Positions 8,651 through 15,788 of a DNA stretch of 64,000 nt are shown piece after piece. Under the pieces are notes generated by a model that saw only the letters and a program-made list of their open reading frames with translations, did no database searches and had not been told where the DNA came from. Position 1 is the first letter of the stretch; the number at the start of each line of letters is the position of its first letter. This stretch comes from Pedobacter zeaxanthinifaciens (GTDB lineage: Bacteria; Bacteroidota; Bacteroidia; Sphingobacteriales; Sphingobacteriaceae), in assembly GCF_003313335.1 (NCBI RefSeq), contig NZ_QMHP01000001.1:186001-250000 (forward strand), written 5' to 3'. Position numbers and translations under genes: made by a program.

Positions 8651-8877
8651 GTTGTTCCTTATAATGATTAGGTAATATATTGGGCTATAGGCTAAGGGGG
8701 TTTAAATTATATCTTACAAAGATAAGTCTAATACTCGTTTTCGGAGTAATTACTTTTGGATTGTTGCCTAAAAATGACATTAGTGTTTGATGTTAATAAC
8801 CTTTAATTGTATTTCAATTTAAATGCTGTACATTGCCTTACGAAGTGTTGCTTTTATCGTGAAACTTCGAAAACAAT

Positions 8878-8899
8878 ATCATAACTTAAATGTTATGAT
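8878..8899. promoter_or_regulatory. Perfect 8-bp inverted repeat before a receiver gene
   Basis: ATCATAAC and GTTATGAT are exact inverted repeats separated by TTAAAT, ending 11 bases before the ATG at 8911. A second dyad, CGAAGT/ACTTCG (8841-8846 and 8864-8869), lies just upstream. The near dyad would be an operator or an RNA hairpin over the ribosome-binding region. Confidence 0.5.
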
Positions 8900-8910
8900 G
8901 TCAGACACTT

Positions 8911-9279
8911 ATGAAGCAGAAGCGAATATTGATTATTGAAGACGATCCGGATATATTGGAAATCTTGGACATCATCTTTGTAGAAGACGGCTATGAGGTA
9001 ATTACTAACTCAAAAGGCCTTAAGACCGATGAAATAGCGGTTATTAACCCCGATTTAATTTTACTCGACGTAAGAATTAGCGGCTTCGAAAAAACCGGAG
9101 CGCAACTTTGTGCGGAATTAAAATCGTTGCCTCAAACCAAAGGCATGCCTGTTGTGTTATTATCAGCCGAAAGGGATTTGGCACGATTGGCAGAAGAAGC
9201 GCATGCTGATGCGATGGTGAATAAACCATTTGATATTGAGCATTTGTTACTCACAGCAAAGCAATTAGTGAAAGCCTAG
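8911..9279 (+). CDS. Stand-alone response regulator receiver
   Basis: The product is 122 residues and consists only of a CheY-like receiver. It shows the acidic pocket EDDPD, phospho-acceptor D53 in LLLDVRIS, and the lysine in VNKPFD. There is no output domain, so it should act by protein contact with a partner. The gene 51 bases downstream encodes a ferritin-like helical protein and may share its transcript. No histidine kinase gene is adjacent. Its start lies just after a perfect inverted repeat, which suggests specific control. Confidence 0.9.
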   Translation: MKQKRILIIEDDPDILEILDIIFVEDGYEVITNSKGLKTDEIAVINPDLILLDVRISGFEKTGAQLCAELKSLPQTKGMPVVLLSAERDLARLAEEAHADAMVNKPFDIEHLLLTAKQLVKA

Positions 9280-9330
9280 CGTTAAATTCAAACACTTAAA
9301 AAAATAAAATTTAGCACAACTATCTGAATT

Positions 9331-9828
9331 ATGAACGTGGATTATGAAAAAATAGAGCGTTTTTTTATAACGCATCTAGATATGATTTACTGTACAAAAT
9401 CCCACTTAATCGTACATTTACCTGAATTATTAGAAAAAGCCCACTATCCGGAATTGAAGACTTCTATTTTGCAAACGTTAGATAACGTACAAACGGAGAT
9501 GTCTAAAATGGAGGTGATTTACGCCTTGCTGGACTCAGCTTACACAGAAGCAAACGCAAAAGGTGTAAAGGGTTACATAGCTGACACATTTGCCACCATT
9601 GCCGAGCAGGGACAGGATAAGGAATTGAGGGATCTCTCTATTCTCTTTTACCTTCAAAATGTTGAAAGCTTGGAGATGGCTACTTTCCAAACGCTTCAAA
9701 TGGCGGCTATAAAGCTTAAAAATAGGCAAGTAGTAACGCTATTAAAAGAAAACTATGAGGAAGCTAAGGCTAACCGAACTTCACTGTTGTTGGTAGTGAG
9801 TAAGTATATTACATCGGGAGAAGAATAG
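9331..9828 (+). CDS. Ferritin-like helical protein (DUF892/YciE-like)
   Basis: The 165-residue product is almost entirely helical and resembles DUF892 (YciE/YciF) proteins: an opening FFITHLDMIYCTKSHLIVHLPELLEKAHYPELK helix, then a helix with VQTEMSKMEVIYALL, and a terminal pair with NVESLEMATFQTLQMAAIKLKN. In that family such helices form a ferritin-like four-helix bundle, often stress-linked, sometimes metal-binding. The family assignment is by eye and moderately sure. The end is 7 bases from the end of the convergent deacetylase gene. It probably shares a transcript with the lone receiver upstream. Confidence 0.8.
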   Translation: MNVDYEKIERFFITHLDMIYCTKSHLIVHLPELLEKAHYPELKTSILQTLDNVQTEMSKMEVIYALLDSAYTEANAKGVKGYIADTFATIAEQGQDKELRDLSILFYLQNVESLEMATFQTLQMAAIKLKNRQVVTLLKENYEEAKANRTSLLLVVSKYITSGEE

Positions 9829-9835
9829 AGGCCAA

Positions 9836-10810
9836 TTAAAATTCGCCTTTTACGCTACTGCTCAAATCGAACATTAACCATTGCCGGCTTTGTACAAGCT
9901 GGCTTTTGTTTTTTATCAGGTTTAAAAAGTCTTTTACGCCCACTGGTTCATTTCCATTGCCGTGTATTAAAACAATGCTGCCATTTTTAGGCTGATTGCC
10001 TTTGGCTAACCAAGCATCGCTGCCTATGGGCAATAAGCCCAAGGTGGTAATTTGTTTCACAATGGCGCTATCCGAAACCAAGCCTGGAAACCTGAAAAAT
10101 ATAGAGGGTATCATGCCTTTCTCTAACAGCAATTGCTCTAATTTCAATACCTCGTTATGGATATTGGTACCTGGTTTTAATAGGAAGTTTTCGGTTAATG
10201 GAACTTTTGGATCGTAATAGTGGCTGTAAGTATGGTTAATCCATGTCACTTTGATAAGTTGCTTTTGCTGCAGCTCATTAATCCATTGTATGTCATTTTC
10301 ATGTTGTAGCAAAAATTTTCCGGCTATAGATAAACCAATGGGCACTGGCTTTTCGATACTAGCGAAGGAGCTAATTAGTGCATTAAAAATACTTCGGTCC
10401 AAAGGTTTATGCGATGGACATAAATCAACAGTTAAAGTAATTCCTTTTTCCGCCGGATATCCGTGAGTAATACCAGCATCTTGTATTAAAAAAGACTGAT
10501 TCTCAACATCAATTAAAGCTTTTATAAATGGTGTATTTGGATAGGTATATTTTAACTGCTGCCAATAACTTGAGCTAAATTTAACGTTAGCCGAATCTAA
10601 AATTGTAGTGTTGAGCGTGTTTACATCAACCGCAAGGAATTTTGTTTTGCCTTGTTGCCTAAATTTCCTCAACAAGATAAAATCGCTTTTAGCAAATGAC
10701 GCTTTGCCGATAAAAACGCTATAGTTCTGAATGGCTACTTGTGCATCGCTCTGTTGAGCAAAGCAAAAAAAACTCATAAGGCATAATAACAGTTTTCTCA
10801 TTGCATTCAT
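9836..10810 (-). CDS. NodB-like polysaccharide deacetylase family protein, secreted
   Basis: The 324-residue protein has a signal peptide ending near AQQSDAQ. The NodB fold is recognised by ITLTVDLCPSHKPLD (D129), the HxxxH metal pair H193/H197 in INHTYSHYYD, and FFRFPGL as the RxPG-like motif. A second aspartate next to D129 is replaced by leucine (VDLC rather than FDD), so the metal site is not canonical and the activity could be altered. Substrates in the family are N-acetylated glycans, including peptidoglycan, which would suit the nearby L,D-transpeptidases. An alternative ATG lies three codons downstream. It transcribes away from the hemN unit. Confidence 0.82.
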   Translation of the reverse strand: MNAMRKLLLCLMSFFCFAQQSDAQVAIQNYSVFIGKASFAKSDFILLRKFRQQGKTKFLAVDVNTLNTTILDSANVKFSSSYWQQLKYTYPNTPFIKALIDVENQSFLIQDAGITHGYPAEKGITLTVDLCPSHKPLDRSIFNALISSFASIEKPVPIGLSIAGKFLLQHENDIQWINELQQKQLIKVTWINHTYSHYYDPKVPLTENFLLKPGTNIHNEVLKLEQLLLEKGMIPSIFFRFPGLVSDSAIVKQITTLGLLPIGSDAWLAKGNQPKNGSIVLIHGNGNEPVGVKDFLNLIKNKSQLVQSRQWLMFDLSSSVKGEF

Positions 10811-10912
10811 TGAGCGTATAAATCAGAACTCCCAAATCTAATATTTTAGGATAATCATTGCTTAAAAAAATTGCGTCACTCAGAATTTTAGAAGTCTTTA
10901 ATCCTTAATTCC

Positions 10913-10924
10913 TGATGAAAATCA
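10913..10924. promoter_or_regulatory. CRP/FNR-type dyad TGAT-N4-ATCA
   Basis: TGAT, GAAA, ATCA matches the core of the FNR/FixK consensus (TTGAT-N4-ATCAA) except for the outermost base on each side. Its centre lies about 62 bases before the start point implied by the TAGTTTTG octamer at 10970, a common spacing for class I activation. The receiver-CRP protein at 4354-5382 is the obvious candidate to bind it, by inference. Confidence 0.55.
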
Positions 10925-10969
10925 TTTTTTAGCATAATGATGCTCAAGCCTCAAAGCAAAAAGGCAAGG

Positions 10970-10977
10970 TAGTTTTG
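10970..10977 (+). promoter_or_regulatory. Bacteroidota -7 promoter octamer TAGTTTTG
   Basis: TAGTTTTG matches the TAnnTTTG -7 element and lies 20 bases before the ATG of the LDH-like gene. No good -33 TTG is placed upstream, as expected for a promoter that needs an activator. Confidence 0.5.
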
Positions 10978-10996
10978 TGATATATAAAAGAATTTC

Positions 10997-11446
10997 ATGA
11001 AGGCTATCGCATATAATATTAAACCTGAAGAAAAAGAATGCTTGGTGTTGGCTAATCATAAAAAACATGATATCACTATTATAGCCAATAGTTTAAGTAA
11101 AGAAACTTTGCCTTTTGCTCAAGGTAAGGAAGTGCTAATTGTGTTTAATGAAGATGTACTTGACGCAGATTTGATTTTAGGCTTAAGGACTTTAGGGATA
11201 AAATACATTGCTACTTCATCTTTTGAAACTCAACATATTGATTTAACTGCAGCAGGTTTGGCAGGCTTTAAAATAGCAAATGTTCCGGTAGCTAGAGATG
11301 GTTCCAATTTGGCAATGGAGAGGATGCAACAGGTAATTAAAAATCTAGATAATTGGGCGGCTGGAAAATGTGTTGGCAAGGCCTGTTGTTGTCCCAATGA
11401 TTGTGGCGCAGCAATGAGGAAAGGAGCGGACGATGGCCAGCACTGA
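10997..11446 (+). CDS. Rossmann-less D-lactate dehydrogenase-like protein with Cys-rich tail
   Basis: The product is 149 residues. Residues 1-100 resemble the N-terminal catalytic segment of D-lactate dehydrogenases (KAIAYNIKPEEK, LGIKYIATSSFETQHIDL, FKIANVPV). Residues about 105-128 resemble the C-terminal segment (QVIKNLDNWAAGK). The central NAD-binding Rossmann domain that normally lies between them is absent, so dehydrogenase activity is not expected. The tail carries C125, C130, C131, C132 and C136 and could bind metal. The end overlaps the hemN start by 14 bases, so the two are probably translated together. A role in haem, copper or iron supply to the cbb3 oxidase is an inference from position. 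Confidence 0.85.
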   Translation: MKAIAYNIKPEEKECLVLANHKKHDITIIANSLSKETLPFAQGKEVLIVFNEDVLDADLILGLRTLGIKYIATSSFETQHIDLTAAGLAGFKIANVPVARDGSNLAMERMQQVIKNLDNWAAGKCVGKACCCPNDCGAAMRKGADDGQH

Positions 11447-12779
11447 GTTATTAAAAAAATACAATGTAGCAGCTCCACGCTACACCAGTTATCCAACAGT
11501 GCCTTACTGGGATAACAACCAGTTTAACGTGACACAATGGAAACAACGATTGGTTACTGCCTATGGCTTACACAAGCAAGAGGGCATCAGTTTGTACATA
11601 CATTTACCATTTTGCGAAAATTTATGTACTTATTGTGGTTGCAACACCCGTATCACCAAAAATCATGGTGTTGAATCTCCGTATATCACTGCATTATTGC
11701 AAGAGTGGAAAATGTATTGCGACTTACTAGGTGAGCGCCCAAAAATTAAGGAAATACATTTGGGAGGCGGTACACCAACTTTCTTTAGTCCGGATAATTT
11801 GAAGCATTTATTAGCGACTATTGCGGGCGGAGAGCGATTTGATGATGGGGCAACCTGCTCTTTTGAAGGACATCCCGATAATACAACTGCTGAACATTTG
11901 CAGGTTTTATATCGATTGGGCTTTAAACGGTTAAGCCTGGGCATTCAAGATTTTGACCCAACAGTACAATTCATGATTAACCGTTATCAAACACCTTTGC
12001 AGGTTCAAACAATTACCGAATTGGCTAGGTCGATAGGTTATCAGTCTGTGAATTACGATTTGATTTACGGTCTTCCTGGGCAGCGTAAAGAAGGTTTGAA
12101 AGCCACCATTGAGGAAGTGACCAAGCTTAACCCTGATAGAATTGCATTTTATAGTTATGCTCATGTGCCTTGGATAAAAGCTGGTCAGCGTCATTTTACA
12201 GAAAACGATATCCCGCAAGGAGATGAAAAATTTGCTTTATATGAAACTGGAAGACAAATGCTGGTTGAAGCAGGTTATGAGGAAATTGGGATGGATCACT
12301 TCGCTTTAAAAACAGATAGCCTATATATTGCAAGTAAAGCAGGTAAGCTACACCGCAACTTCATGGGCTATACCGACCAGCATACGCCAATCTTATTGGG
12401 TTTGGGCGTTTCTTCCATCAGCGATTGCGGAACTGCTTTTGCACAAAATGCCAAAACTGTGGAGGAGTACAAAAAGATGATCGCAACTAACGAATTGGCA
12501 GTTCAAAAAGGGCATTTGCTTAGCTTGGAGGATCTTCAAATACGTAAGCATATCTCCAACTTAATGTGTCAAAACCAAACTGTTTTTGATAGTGATGTTG
12601 ATGCCGCAGTACTCAACCGCCTGCAACCAATGATTGATGATGCATTGGTAAGCATAGATGCACAAAAAGTCACTATTAAACCAATGGGTAAATCCTATTT
12701 GAGGAATGTATGCATGGCTTTTGATAGCAGGCTTTGGGAACAACAGCCAAAAACGCAACTATTTAGTACAGCCATTTAA
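11433..12779 (+). CDS. hemN: Oxygen-independent coproporphyrinogen III oxidase
   Basis: The 448-residue radical SAM enzyme decarboxylates coproporphyrinogen III to protoporphyrinogen IX without oxygen, in the cytoplasm. The cluster motif is C61, C65, C68 in LPFCENLCTYCGC, with the extra C70 typical of true HemN. HLGGGTPTF and the HemN-type RYTSYPTVPYW start and SLGIQDFDPTVQ segment support HemN over HemW. Length agrees with the family. It overlaps the LDH-like gene upstream and is followed by ccoI after 69 bases, so haem is made with the oxidase. The FNR-like dyad at 10913-10924 should control the whole unit. Confidence 0.96.
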   Translation: MASTELLKKYNVAAPRYTSYPTVPYWDNNQFNVTQWKQRLVTAYGLHKQEGISLYIHLPFCENLCTYCGCNTRITKNHGVESPYITALLQEWKMYCDLLGERPKIKEIHLGGGTPTFFSPDNLKHLLATIAGGERFDDGATCSFEGHPDNTTAEHLQVLYRLGFKRLSLGIQDFDPTVQFMINRYQTPLQVQTITELARSIGYQSVNYDLIYGLPGQRKEGLKATIEEVTKLNPDRIAFYSYAHVPWIKAGQRHFTENDIPQGDEKFALYETGRQMLVEAGYEEIGMDHFALKTDSLYIASKAGKLHRNFMGYTDQHTPILLGLGVSSISDCGTAFAQNAKTVEEYKKMIATNELAVQKGHLLSLEDLQIRKHISNLMCQNQTVFDSDVDAAVLNRLQPMIDDALVSIDAQKVTIKPMGKSYLRNVCMAFDSRLWEQQPKTQLFSTAI

Positions 12780-12848
12780 AGTAACAGCATTTTGTTTCAT
12801 CAGTTTGTTGTCAGTAGCAATCAAAAATTATAGAAAGGAGCCCATTAC

Positions 12849-15236
12849 ATGAACCATTCAGCGCTTACCCACCAAAGTTCAGTTTGCTACCATTGTGGTG
12901 ATCAGTTATCTACTATAAAATTGAGCTACGATGATAAAGATTTCTGTTGCGTAGGCTGTAGAAGTGTGTATCAGTTACTTTCTGAAAATAACATGTGTAA
13001 TTATTACGCATACAATGATACTCCGGGGCAACGCGTAGCCAACAGTGGTCATTTCGAATACTTAGATGAGGAGAGTATCATTACACAGTTAATCAATTAT
13101 AAAGATGAAGACAATACCATCGTCACTTTTTACATTCCATCTATCCACTGCAGCTCTTGTATTTGGTTGCTGGAACATCTCTATAAAATAAATGCTGCTA
13201 TTTTTAGTTCTCGTATAGATTTTTTAAAAAAGGAAGTAACCATTAGCTATAAGCACAAGCAAGTTTCTTTACGTGAAGTGGTACAAATACTGAGTAACAT
13301 TGGATACGAGCCTTTAATCAGTCTGCAAGATGTAGTCAAAGAGAAAAGCAATTCGGTAAACAAGCAATTGATTTGGAAAATTGCCATTGCCGGATTTAGC
13401 ATGGGCAACGTGATGCTGTTTAGTTTTCCAGAGTACTTTGGTTTATCTAATATAGAAAAAGAGTTTCAGCAGCTTTTTGCTTGGCTAAATTTGGCGTTTT
13501 GTATCCCTGTTACATTTTATTGTGCTAAAGATTACTTTACATCGGCTTTTGCCAGTTTAAAACAACGCTACATTAACCTAGATACGCCACTTGCGCTCAT
13601 CATAGCAGTGCTTTTTATACGTACCGCTATTTCAACACTATTGCATACAGGTCCGGGTTTTGCAGATACGTTAACAGGACTGGTTTTTTTGTTGTTAATG
13701 GGGAAATGGGTAAAACAGCGCACTTATCAGCATATTTCGTTTGATAGGGATTACCGTTCGTACTTTCCAATTGCCATTACTACCTTGAAAGATCACCGGG
13801 AAAAACCGGTAGCCATTAGTGATATAGCCGTTGGGGATCGGCTGTTGATACGCAATGGCGAATTAGTTCCAGCTGATGCCATATTGATGAAAGGTGATGC
13901 TTGGCTGGACATGAGTTTTGTAACTGGCGAAGCCGCACCTCAGCAGAAAGTTTTGGGTGAAATGGTGTATGCTGGCGGTAGGCAGATGGGGGAGGCAATT
14001 GAGTTGGAAGTCATCAAGCCGGCTTCGCAAAGTTACTTAACTGGATTATGGAATAAGGATTTTTACAAGTCCGATTTAAAGAAAAAGAGTTTTAATGATC
14101 GCATTGCAAAATATTTCAGTATTGGTGTTTTTGTAGTTGCTTTCGCGGCTACAGCTTATTGGTTATGGCAAGGCGATAGCACCAAAGCATGGTCGGCTTT
14201 TACCGCGGTAATTATTGTTGCCTGCCCTTGCGTTTTGGCCTTAAGTACGCCATTTACTTTGTCCGCAATTTTATCAGTTTTCGATAAAAAAGGCTTCTAC
14301 GTTAAAAATACTGACGCTGTTGAGCAGTTGGCCGATTTGGATACCGTGGTTTTTGATAAGACTGGAACATTGACAAGTACACATCAATCTGCTATTGTTT
14401 TTAGTGGAAATTTAACGGAAAAAGAACAGTTGATGGTTGCTTCGCTGCTGTATAATTCCTCGCATCCTTTAAGTAGGCAGGTCTTTAAAAGTTTAAATCC
14501 TTACCGAATTTATCCTATTGTTAAATACAACGAATTATTGGGTAGGGGTATTACAGGAGTGATAGAAGGCAGTGTAGTTTATGCTGGCAGCGTAAGGGGA
14601 CTAGCGCAGCCGATAGAAAGCAAAGAGGAAGCAGGCGTACATATTGCTATCGATGGCGTTTACAAGGGTTGTTTTTCTATTGACCAACAGTGGAGAGAAG
14701 GTATATTTCCGTTGATTAAATCTTTGGAAGATAAATATCAGTTAAAGGTGCTTTCTGGAGATACCAATAAAGATGAACAGATGCTGAAATCGATCTTCAG
14801 CGCTGATGCCAAGATGGCGTTTAACAAAAGTCCGCAACAGAAACTGGAAGCGATTAAACTATTACAGCAACATGGCTCAAAAGTAATGATGCTAGGGGAC
14901 GGATTGAACGATGCTGGAGCGTTGAAGCAAGCAAATTTTGGGGTTGCAATTACTGATAACATTAATAATTTCACGCCAGGTTGCGATGCGATATTAAGTG
15001 GAGATCACATTGGTTTGTTACCTCGTTTTATTGAATTGAGCAAGGATGGTTTGAAAACAATTAAAATCAGCTTTGCTATAGCCACTGCATACAATTTGAT
15101 TGGGGTTTACTATGCGGTACAGGGTACACTTTATCCTTTAGTTGCTGCGGTTTTAATGCCAATAAGCACCATTACGATCATCAGTTTTACAAGTTTTGCC
15201 ACACGATATTTTGCAAGGAAGAATGGGTTGAGGTAG
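12849..15236 (+). CDS. ccoI: Copper-translocating P-type ATPase for cbb3 oxidase assembly
   Basis: The 795-residue protein starts with a cysteine-rich zinc-finger-like region (CYHCG at 13-17, FCCVGC at 32-37). It continues with an HMA-type domain having CSSC at 101-104, then a P1B-ATPase core: VTGEA, the membrane CPC motif at 459-461, and the phosphorylated D503 in DKTGT, with GDGLNDAGAL near the end. CPC and the N-terminal architecture match CcoI/FixI, which supplies copper for cbb3 oxidase. An unusually strong Shine-Dalgarno-like GAAAGGAG lies 9 bases before the ATG. A repeat-filled gap separates it from ccoS. Confidence 0.95.
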   Translation: MNHSALTHQSSVCYHCGDQLSTIKLSYDDKDFCCVGCRSVYQLLSENNMCNYYAYNDTPGQRVANSGHFEYLDEESIITQLINYKDEDNTIVTFYIPSIHCSSCIWLLEHLYKINAAIFSSRIDFLKKEVTISYKHKQVSLREVVQILSNIGYEPLISLQDVVKEKSNSVNKQLIWKIAIAGFSMGNVMLFSFPEYFGLSNIEKEFQQLFAWLNLAFCIPVTFYCAKDYFTSAFASLKQRYINLDTPLALIIAVLFIRTAISTLLHTGPGFADTLTGLVFLLLMGKWVKQRTYQHISFDRDYRSYFPIAITTLKDHREKPVAISDIAVGDRLLIRNGELVPADAILMKGDAWLDMSFVTGEAAPQQKVLGEMVYAGGRQMGEAIELEVIKPASQSYLTGLWNKDFYKSDLKKKSFNDRIAKYFSIGVFVVAFAATAYWLWQGDSTKAWSAFTAVIIVACPCVLALSTPFTLSAILSVFDKKGFYVKNTDAVEQLADLDTVVFDKTGTLTSTHQSAIVFSGNLTEKEQLMVASLLYNSSHPLSRQVFKSLNPYRIYPIVKYNELLGRGITGVIEGSVVYAGSVRGLAQPIESKEEAGVHIAIDGVYKGCFSIDQQWREGIFPLIKSLEDKYQLKVLSGDTNKDEQMLKSIFSADAKMAFNKSPQQKLEAIKLLQQHGSKVMMLGDGLNDAGALKQANFGVAITDNINNFTPGCDAILSGDHIGLLPRFIELSKDGLKTIKISFAIATAYNLIGVYYAVQGTLYPLVAAVLMPISTITIISFTSFATRYFARKNGLR

Positions 15237-15241
15237 TTGTT

Positions 15242-15318
15242 AGGTATCAGGAGTCAGGGGTCAGGTATCAGGAATTAGTGGTCAGGGGTTAGGGAATAGG
15301 TATTAGGTATTAGGTGTC
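15242..15318. repeat. 7-bp tandem repeat (AGGTATC family), 11 units
   Basis: Eleven consecutive 7-base units start with AG (for example AGGTATC, AGGAGTC, AGGGGTC, AGGTATT). The block begins 5 bases after the ccoI stop codon. It holds no open frame of note. Confidence 0.88.
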
Positions 15319-15332
15319 AGTAACTAAAATTG

Positions 15333-15404
15333 ACTAATGAACTAATGAACCAGTGAACCAATTAACTAATGAACCAGTGAACTAATGAACTAATGAACCA
15401 ATGA
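15333..15404. repeat. 8-bp tandem repeat (ACTAATGA family), 9 units
   Basis: Nine exact-length 8-base units alternate between ACTAATGA and variants ACCAGTGA, ACCAATGA and ACCAATTA. There are no unique spacers, so this is not a CRISPR array. It lies in the ccoI-ccoS gap, 14 bases after the 7-bp repeat. Confidence 0.88.
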
Positions 15405-15450
15405 ACTACTCCGTCTATCCAAAAATTTATCCCTGTCCTTTGTTCTAACC

Positions 15451-15500
15451 TCGGACTTCCCGACTTTTCTGACTTTCCGATTCTTCAACTTCCAAACTAA
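15451..15500. repeat. Degenerate 8-bp repeat, inverse of the 5394-5450 family
   Basis: Units such as TCGGACTT, CCCGACTT and TCCGATTC are degenerate reverse complements of the AGTCCGGA units at 5394-5450. It is the third repeat family in the 300-base gap at 15237-15536, which otherwise holds nothing recognisable. Confidence 0.65.
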
Positions 15501-15536
15501 AAAACTAATTAACCAATCACAAAACAACCAAAAAAC

Positions 15537-15716
15537 ATGAACATACTTTATTTTTTAGTCGGATGCAGCGTTACCATGGCGCTCATCTTCTTAGGCGCAT
15601 TTTTTTGGTCGCTCAAAAGTGGTCAACATGATGATGTATATACACCAAGTGTACGTATTCTTTTCGACGACGAAACTGATATTCCTGAAAGTGATAAAGA
15701 TCATATTTCCGACTAA
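15537..15716 (+). CDS. ccoS: cbb3-type oxidase assembly protein CcoS
   Basis: The 59-residue product, MNILYFLVGCSVTMALIFLG onwards, has one N-terminal transmembrane helix. A short cytoplasmic tail follows with WSLKSGQHDDVYTPSVRIL, matching the CcoS pattern in which an aromatic/Lys-Ser-Gly-Gln-Asp stretch follows the helix. CcoS is needed for cofactor insertion into cbb3 oxidase. It lies 72 bases before ccoNO, the usual place for the gene. It was read directly from the sequence because of its small size. Confidence 0.92.
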   Translation: MNILYFLVGCSVTMALIFLGAFFWSLKSGQHDDVYTPSVRILFDDETDIPESDKDHISD

Positions 15717-15748
15717 CGCTTATCATCAGCTTTGCTGTAGCGCTAGGA

Positions 15749-15756
15749 TAACTTTG
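15749..15756 (+). promoter_or_regulatory. Possible -7 promoter octamer TAACTTTG before ccoNO
   Basis: TAACTTTG fits TAnnTTTG and lies 32 bases before the ccoNO start. A TTTG at 15731-15734 is only 14 bases upstream, shorter than the usual -33 spacing, so an independent ccoNO promoter is only possible. Confidence 0.35.
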
Positions 15757-15788
15757 TTTCCAACATAACAAATCTATTTCTAATCATT

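Noticed and set aside
10997-11446. LDH-like gene as a decayed pseudogene
   Set aside because: The frame is intact, has a specific cysteine tail and overlaps hemN in a coupled way, which points to a functional gene.
15242-15404. Repeat block resembling a CRISPR array
   Set aside because: Units of 7-8 bases follow each other directly without unique spacers, and no cas gene is near.
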